The notes beneath the pieces are model-generated. The model worked only from the letters and a program-made list of their open reading frames with translations. It ran no database searches and was not told the DNA's origin. From the NCBI GenBank assembly GCA_021160355.1, contig JAGHCS010000149.1, positions 1-20,220 of the forward strand: 20,220 nucleotides of DNA, read 5' to 3'. The translations under genes and the position numbers were made by a program. Source of the stretch: Candidatus Cloacimonadota bacterium (GTDB lineage: Bacteria > Cloacimonadota > Cloacimonadia > JGIOTU-2). The first letter of the stretch is position 1. Every line of letters starts with the position of its first letter. Below, one piece after another: positions 15,865 to 20,220 of the stretch.

Positions 15865-17144
15865 ATAAATTGATTCAGAACATCCACAAGATTTTTAGTC
15901 AAATTTCTGCGTTCAAAGTGGGAATAATCATTTTCCATAATTGGGAAGATATCTTTAATTATACCAAGCTGCTTGTATTTTATCATTTCAATAATATTGT
16001 CTTTGATTTTTTGAACATCATCTGGTTCACACATCAAACCAGCAGAGTACTTTTCAATTATATGTGCTGCTTCACCATGTTTAGGGATCATCGCTAAAAT
16101 TGGTTTTCGGGCAGCAAGATACTCAAAAAGTTTCGCAGGAACAACTATCTCGCTATCACGCTTTGCGATAAAAAGCATTAGATAAGTACTCTCAAGCAGA
16201 CAACGAATTGATTTCATGTGAGAAACCTGTGGGGTCAGTATTATATGCTTCAAAATCTCGGTATTAAGAAACAATCTGTTAATATGTTCAGACAGATTTC
16301 CAACAAATTGAAATTTTACATTGTCTGGAAGTTGCCGGGTATTCTCCAGTTCCGCTAAAGCTTGAAGAAAATATTTTGGTGTCCGCTCACCATAAAACCC
16401 GCCCGTGTAAGTAAAAACTATGTCCTGTGATTGGTTGAGAATGCTATTTTTGTAATCTTCCTCATCATAGCCATTATATATAACTGAGAATTTCTGTTTT
16501 TCAATATCAGGAAATAAGGTTTTGATTCGCTTTTTTGCACGATAAGTGTTAATAATGACAGCGCTCGCGCGATCGAGCACCTTTTTCTCCCATTTGTATG
16601 CAAACCTTTCATGCCAGGAGGAGAAGTAGCTTTCATCCGGTTTACCCCTGAAAAGATCTCTATAATCTAAAATAAGGGGAATGTGAAATATATTTGATAA
16701 TTTATATCCAACTACTGCTGAAGAAAATGGTCCGATAGAACAGTAAATTGCATCTATTGAATGAGTTCTGCATATTTTCTTTCCCTCATGAATCGCAAAG
16801 GGAATCCATCCGATTTTTGAATCAATAGGAAATATATTACGGAAAAATTGCTTTTTTTGACTAGGTGTTTTTGTGTATATTGATTGATCAGAACCTGAGA
16901 ATTTATACTTCTCAATTTTATGGAGCATGCGCATAATGTCACAAGAGCCTGTACGATGGATCTTTAATGAAGAAACGTCCGACTTAAGAGTGTCATCATA
17001 AGCAATGTAAGAAATATCTTTCACGGTCAACACAATTGTATTCCAGCCATATTCAGGAAGGTATTTGCAGAATTTTACTGAGCGTTGTACACCCGGACCC
17101 CCCAGCGGTGAGAAAAAGTAGGAGATAAAAAGGAGATTTTTCAT
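15861..17144 (-). CDS. GT4-like glycosyltransferase
   Basis: This 427-residue protein belongs to a GT-B group often found in surface-polysaccharide clusters. Its N-terminus LLFISYFFSPLGGPGVQRSVKF (from residue 4) is typical, with the glycine loop GGPGVQR (15-21). The donor half contains NGYDEEDY, a TYTGGFYGER strand-loop, and VVPAKLFEYLAARKPIL, where the glutamates of the nucleotide-sugar site would lie. Here the two glutamates (SEIVVPAKLFEY) are eight residues apart instead of the canonical seven, so the E-x7-E motif is not perfect. It overlaps the flippase stop by one base (TAATG) and the next gene by four (ATGA). Base composition is AT-rich, as is common for such genes. Substrates cannot be predicted. 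Confidence 0.86.
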   Translation of the reverse strand: MKNLLFISYFFSPLGGPGVQRSVKFCKYLPEYGWNTIVLTVKDISYIAYDDTLKSDVSSLKIHRTGSCDIMRMLHKIEKYKFSGSDQSIYTKTPSQKKQFFRNIFPIDSKIGWIPFAIHEGKKICRTHSIDAIYCSIGPFSSAVVGYKLSNIFHIPLILDYRDLFRGKPDESYFSSWHERFAYKWEKKVLDRASAVIINTYRAKKRIKTLFPDIEKQKFSVIYNGYDEEDYKNSILNQSQDIVFTYTGGFYGERTPKYFLQALAELENTRQLPDNVKFQFVGNLSEHINRLFLNTEILKHIILTPQVSHMKSIRCLLESTYLMLFIAKRDSEIVVPAKLFEYLAARKPILAMIPKHGEAAHIIEKYSAGLMCEPDDVQKIKDNIIEMIKYKQLGIIKDIFPIMENDYSHFERRNLTKNLVDVLNQFI

Positions 17145-18601
17145 TATATAGATTCTGACTTATGGAGTAGATGAGATAATTTTCCAGTTCTTTTAAAATA
17201 CTTATAGGCGAAAAAACTCACAATACATAAGAGAGCTATTTTTACAAAAGTCTGGTATAGTTCGTAATGAACAAAAAATGGAACTACTCCGATCAGAGCA
17301 AGAATAATAAATGGAATGATTACGGAGAGAGAATTATATCCAACTGGATACGTTTTTTCTGCGATGATGAAATTGAAAACCACAATGAGCCCAAAAGCAA
17401 GTATCGAAGCGACGCCTGCTCCATAAATTCCATATCTCGGGATTAATATAAAATTCAATACAATATTGAGAATCGCTCCCAGTCCAACCGCAAGTGCAAT
17501 ATTGCCCGCTCTCTTTTTCACATAAAAGCTCAGATTGATAATGTTGAAAATTCCATATAAATAGTTTGAGATCACTCCAAAAAATACGATCTTGACCGCT
17601 TCATGATAGGAATTGTTGATGAAAATTCTAAATATTTCCGGTGAGAATAGTATCACAAAAAATCCAAGTATTCCTCCGAATATAACATACGCGTTGAATA
17701 CCTTTTTGAAGGATTCCTTTGCATGTGAAACATCAGCAACTCTCATTGCATAAGGAAAATACACGAGACTCACAATCGAGTTTAGAAAAGTTATAATCAT
17801 TCCGACCCGATACCCAATTGCATAAATTCCTACATCGTATAAGGAACGCGTAGAAAGATATGTCAGCATATATCGGTCTGATACTTTCAGGATGAGCATT
17901 GCAAATGTACCCGGTATCATTATGAGTCCGAAAGCGAGCAGTTTCTTCACAAGCTGAAACGAAAATATTTTCTTATCTTCTATTTGCTGAGCAAATCTTT
18001 GCATTATGGAACCCAATACTCCAACCGCGACGAGTGCTGCGAGTCCGTACGAAATTGTCATCAAAATAAAAATTGTATCCAAAGAAAATTTTGATGCAAT
18101 CGCCGCAACAACCAATAAAACAAAAAACAAAACATGTTTGAAATTACCCACAAGTATATATTGTTTTGACAATTCCATCATATTAAGAATGCTCAGAACC
18201 ATTCCATAAATTACATCAAAAAATAAAATAACACTCACCCATAGCATAATATGTGCAAAATCCTTCGTGCGAAGAATGATTTGTGAAAGTTCAACTCGGA
18301 ATCCAATGATAAGAATTGAAAGGACAATACCAAAGGCAATGATGACGATAAATATTGAACTGATCAATGTGAAATGGTATTCAGGAGTTTTCTCTTGATA
18401 GAAATATGAAAAGAGTGCCTGTTGAAATCCGAGAAAGTACAGTAAACTGGCAAAAGATATAAATACAACTATATTTGTATAAACTGCATATTCTTGAGGG
18501 GCAAGAAAGTGCGTAAATACCGGCAGAAGCACTAACAGAATTATTTTCTGCAACAGATTTCCTGCTGTATAGTGCAGTATTTTTTCTACATATTCCTTCA
18601 T
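17144..18601 (-). CDS. Wzx-type polysaccharide flippase (MOP superfamily)
   Basis: This integral membrane protein of 485 residues has roughly fourteen hydrophobic helices, as in O-antigen/teichoic-acid flippases of the MOP exporter superfamily. The N-terminal helix pattern (TAGNLLQKIILLVLLPVF then LAPQEYAVYT) is the typical Wzx/RfbX start, and the centre contains the conserved IPGTFAMLILKVSDRYML segment. Its expected job is to move the undecaprenyl-pyrophosphate-linked oligosaccharide from the cytoplasmic to the outer face of the inner membrane. It overlaps its upstream neighbour by ATGA and its downstream neighbour by TAATG. The presence of a Wzx-type flippase points to the Wzx/Wzy route instead of an ABC exporter, although no Wzy polymerase is visible in this window. 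Confidence 0.92.
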   Translation of the reverse strand: MKEYVEKILHYTAGNLLQKIILLVLLPVFTHFLAPQEYAVYTNIVVFISFASLLYFLGFQQALFSYFYQEKTPEYHFTLISSIFIVIIAFGIVLSILIIGFRVELSQIILRTKDFAHIMLWVSVILFFDVIYGMVLSILNMMELSKQYILVGNFKHVLFFVLLVVAAIASKFSLDTIFILMTISYGLAALVAVGVLGSIMQRFAQQIEDKKIFSFQLVKKLLAFGLIMIPGTFAMLILKVSDRYMLTYLSTRSLYDVGIYAIGYRVGMIITFLNSIVSLVYFPYAMRVADVSHAKESFKKVFNAYVIFGGILGFFVILFSPEIFRIFINNSYHEAVKIVFFGVISNYLYGIFNIINLSFYVKKRAGNIALAVGLGAILNIVLNFILIPRYGIYGAGVASILAFGLIVVFNFIIAEKTYPVGYNSLSVIIPFIILALIGVVPFFVHYELYQTFVKIALLCIVSFFAYKYFKRTGKLSHLLHKSESI

Positions 18602-19635
18602 TGGGCAAGAACTCGTTTATACATTTGAAGGGTCTGCCTGGCGATTTTATCCCAAAGGAAATTTTTTAAAATATGATCCTTCAGAACAGAATCTTTCTTC
18701 TTTTCCAGGGATTTCTCCGTTACTTCTACGATCGAATGTACGGAAGAGGGCTCGGCATATTCTGCATATTGCTCGAAGTATTCTCTTGTGCCCCCATAAG
18801 GTGTGATAACAACATTTGCTCCTGCGAGTCCTGCTTCCAATGCGGCTCTTCCGGGTGTTTCATAACGGGTTGGCAAAATGAATGTATGACATGCAGCATA
18901 TGCGGATGCAAACATTGGATCATCATGCTTGAGCCAGTCGATGTGGAGAATGTTCTTAGAATGAGATAGCATCTCCCTGCAAAGATCGCCTTCTTCGTTT
19001 TTCAACACATCGGCAATGATCACAGAAGGATGATCGATCCTCTGTAACGCTTCGATAATTTTAGGACCATTTTTCCTCACCGCGCCGAGATGTCCTACAT
19101 ATAAAATAAAATCCTTGAGTCCGTATTTCTTCTCAAAAATGGAAGGATCGGCATGTGCAAAACGTTCCTCGACCCCATTATGTATTATTTGTATTTTTTC
19201 TCTTTCCACACCAAGTGCACCACACAAAAGATTTCCTTCATCACGGGTGTTCGGCAGAACCATTTTGGCATTATCACAGACATATTTTGTGAAGAAATAA
19301 TCGGAGTAAGTTCTTTTGAATATCTTCTTGAAAGGTGCTTCGAGCATTCTATATAAATGTATTTTCTGAGCAGAATGGTTGCTGTAGAATATCGGATTTA
19401 CTACATACTTCGCACCGTATAATTTGAGATTATTAGCCATTGGATATGTGTGGATATTAGCATTGAAAATATGCACAAGATCATCATCCGTAAATTTCAG
19501 ATCATAGTCCCACATATTGAACAAACAGACATCGATACCTAATTTCTCAAGGGTATCTTTCAAACACAATATCTTATAAGTGGGACCACCCCGATTTATC
19601 ATCAACGTTTGGTAGCTTGCTAAATAAATTTTCAT
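18598..19635 (-). CDS. GT4 family glycosyltransferase
   Basis: This GT-B-fold glycosyltransferase of 345 residues is complete. The acceptor half begins IYLASYQTLMINRGGPTYK with the glycine loop GGP (16-18). The donor half contains IHNGVEERF (151-159), the strand-loop YVGHLGAVRKNG (179-190) with the basic pair that contacts the donor phosphates, and a clean E-x7-E motif in YETPGRAALEAG (Glu259 and Glu267). No transmembrane helix is seen. It is linked by ATGA overlaps to the deacetylase-like gene upstream and to the flippase gene downstream, so it is a core member of the glycan operon. Base composition is somewhat less AT-rich than in the two other glycosyltransferase genes. Donor and acceptor sugars are unknown. 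Confidence 0.9.
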   Translation of the reverse strand: MKIYLASYQTLMINRGGPTYKILCLKDTLEKLGIDVCLFNMWDYDLKFTDDDLVHIFNANIHTYPMANNLKLYGAKYVVNPIFYSNHSAQKIHLYRMLEAPFKKIFKRTYSDYFFTKYVCDNAKMVLPNTRDEGNLLCGALGVEREKIQIIHNGVEERFAHADPSIFEKKYGLKDFILYVGHLGAVRKNGPKIIEALQRIDHPSVIIADVLKNEEGDLCREMLSHSKNILHIDWLKHDDPMFASAYAACHTFILPTRYETPGRAALEAGLAGANVVITPYGGTREYFEQYAEYAEPSSVHSIVEVTEKSLEKKKDSVLKDHILKNFLWDKIARQTLQMYKRVLAQ

Positions 19636-20219
19636 TTTATCACTCTACGTTTTGCTTTCCTGGTTTCATGATTATAAAGAACATCTCGCCAGTGTTTTTT
19701 TCTGATTCGGGCAATATCCGCCGGAATGGGTAAATGTTTCTTTTTCTCCCATTGAACATCATTCAAATTTATATTTTCTGCTGGTTTTATCAATGAATAT
19801 TGATCGCCTTCACCATATATCCTGACGAATATTCGTTCGTTTTCACAATTAATATTCATAACGTTATCTTTAAGATCAACGCTTATGCTACTCGACAATT
19901 TTTCATTCCACCATTTGAAATACTCCTGAAAAGTAGGTTTCCAAAAATCAAGCTGATTTACGTAGCTGAATACCTCTTCTAGCACCTTCCATCTCTGATG
20001 ATGAGGATGATGGTAAAGAATCACCGGTTGATTATAATTCCTTTTTCTTTCAATTAATCTTAAATAATAATTTATCATTTCTTCATCAGTGAAATGAGAT
20101 CGTCTGAGACGCCCAATACTTATCGGATGAATTGGTAACTGCAAAACTTTTGAGAATTCGCAATTCACGATAGGATATATCGGTAAGTCGTCATAATCGA
20201 AGGTAAAATCAGATGAATA
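19632..20219 (-). CDS. Polysaccharide-deacetylase-like protein, 5' partial (C-terminal part)
   Basis: Only the C-terminal part is in the window. A GTG at 20168 could open a 178-residue frame, but the frame stays open to the window edge. The added residues (SSDFTFDYDDLPIYP) fit the protein, so the true start lies beyond 20220. The visible part resembles the end of NodB-type polysaccharide deacetylase-like domains found in glycan clusters. It has the strand LQLPIHPISIGRLRR, a DEEMINYYLRLI helix and ILYHHPHHQRW, which look like the late motifs of that barrel. The metal-binding Asp and His-x-x-x-His motifs should lie in the missing N-terminal part, so catalytic competence cannot be judged. About 85 residues after the barrel end form a strand-rich, then basic tail of unknown role. 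It is coupled to the following glycosyltransferase by ATGA and may trim N-acetyl groups from the glycan. Confidence 0.62.
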   Translation of the reverse strand, partial: YSSDFTFDYDDLPIYPIVNCEFSKVLQLPIHPISIGRLRRSHFTDEEMINYYLRLIERKRNYNQPVILYHHPHHQRWKVLEEVFSYVNQLDFWKPTFQEYFKWWNEKLSSSISVDLKDNVMNINCENERIFVRIYGEGDQYSLIKPAENINLNDVQWEKKKHLPIPADIARIRKKHWRDVLYNHETRKAKRRVIK

Positions 20220-20220
20220 A

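Overview
The window is gene-dense, AT-rich bacterial DNA with almost no non-coding sequence. The largest gaps are 141 bp (4145-4286) and 118 bp (7265-7382). I see no tRNA, rRNA, CRISPR array, insertion sequence or phage gene. The organism is most likely a member of the Fibrobacterota-Chlorobiota-Bacteroidota superphylum or a Cloacimonadota-like candidate lineage. The reasons are a secreted propeller protein ending in a YPNPF / FlgD-like C-terminal domain, a propeller-type surface lipoprotein, and a TrkH that seems to carry the long N-terminal extension known from that group. This placement is inference from protein style; no marker gene was compared.

Plus-strand half (1-7264): seven genes read left to right. 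They are trkH (cut by the window start), trkA, a small membrane HAMP-PAS protein with no kinase domain, an RluD-type pseudouridine synthase, an M24B Xaa-Pro aminopeptidase, coaD, and an M16 zinc peptidase. The first four are tightly packed. A 141-bp gap before the aminopeptidase may hold a new promoter. Aminopeptidase, coaD and the M16 peptidase are packed again (8 bp, then 0 bp). The half thus joins a potassium-uptake module (pore, regulatory RCK subunit, possible sensor) to housekeeping genes for rRNA modification, peptide turnover and coenzyme A synthesis.

Minus-strand half (20220 down to 7383): nine genes that look like one operon. In transcription order they are a polysaccharide-deacetylase-like protein (5' end outside the window), a GT4 glycosyltransferase, a Wzx-type flippase, two more GT4-type glycosyltransferases, a WecA/MraY-type polyprenyl-phosphate sugar-1-phosphate transferase, a secreted 14-blade propeller protein with a C-terminal sorting-type domain, recG, and a seven-blade propeller lipoprotein. 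The first seven genes are linked by 4-bp ATGA or 1-bp TAATG stop/start overlaps, with little sign of separate ribosome binding sites, which implies translational coupling. Together they encode initiation, sugar addition and flipping of a lipid-linked surface glycan. No Wzy polymerase or ligase is visible in the window.

The most interesting points are: (i) the 14-blade propeller protein, whose layout resembles the type IX secretion protein PorZ, coupled to a glycan assembly operon; (ii) the kinase-less HAMP-PAS protein directly behind a Trk/Ktr potassium system; and (iii) two propeller surface proteins flanking recG inside the glycan operon. The two halves converge at 7265-7382, where I find no convincing hairpin terminator on either strand.
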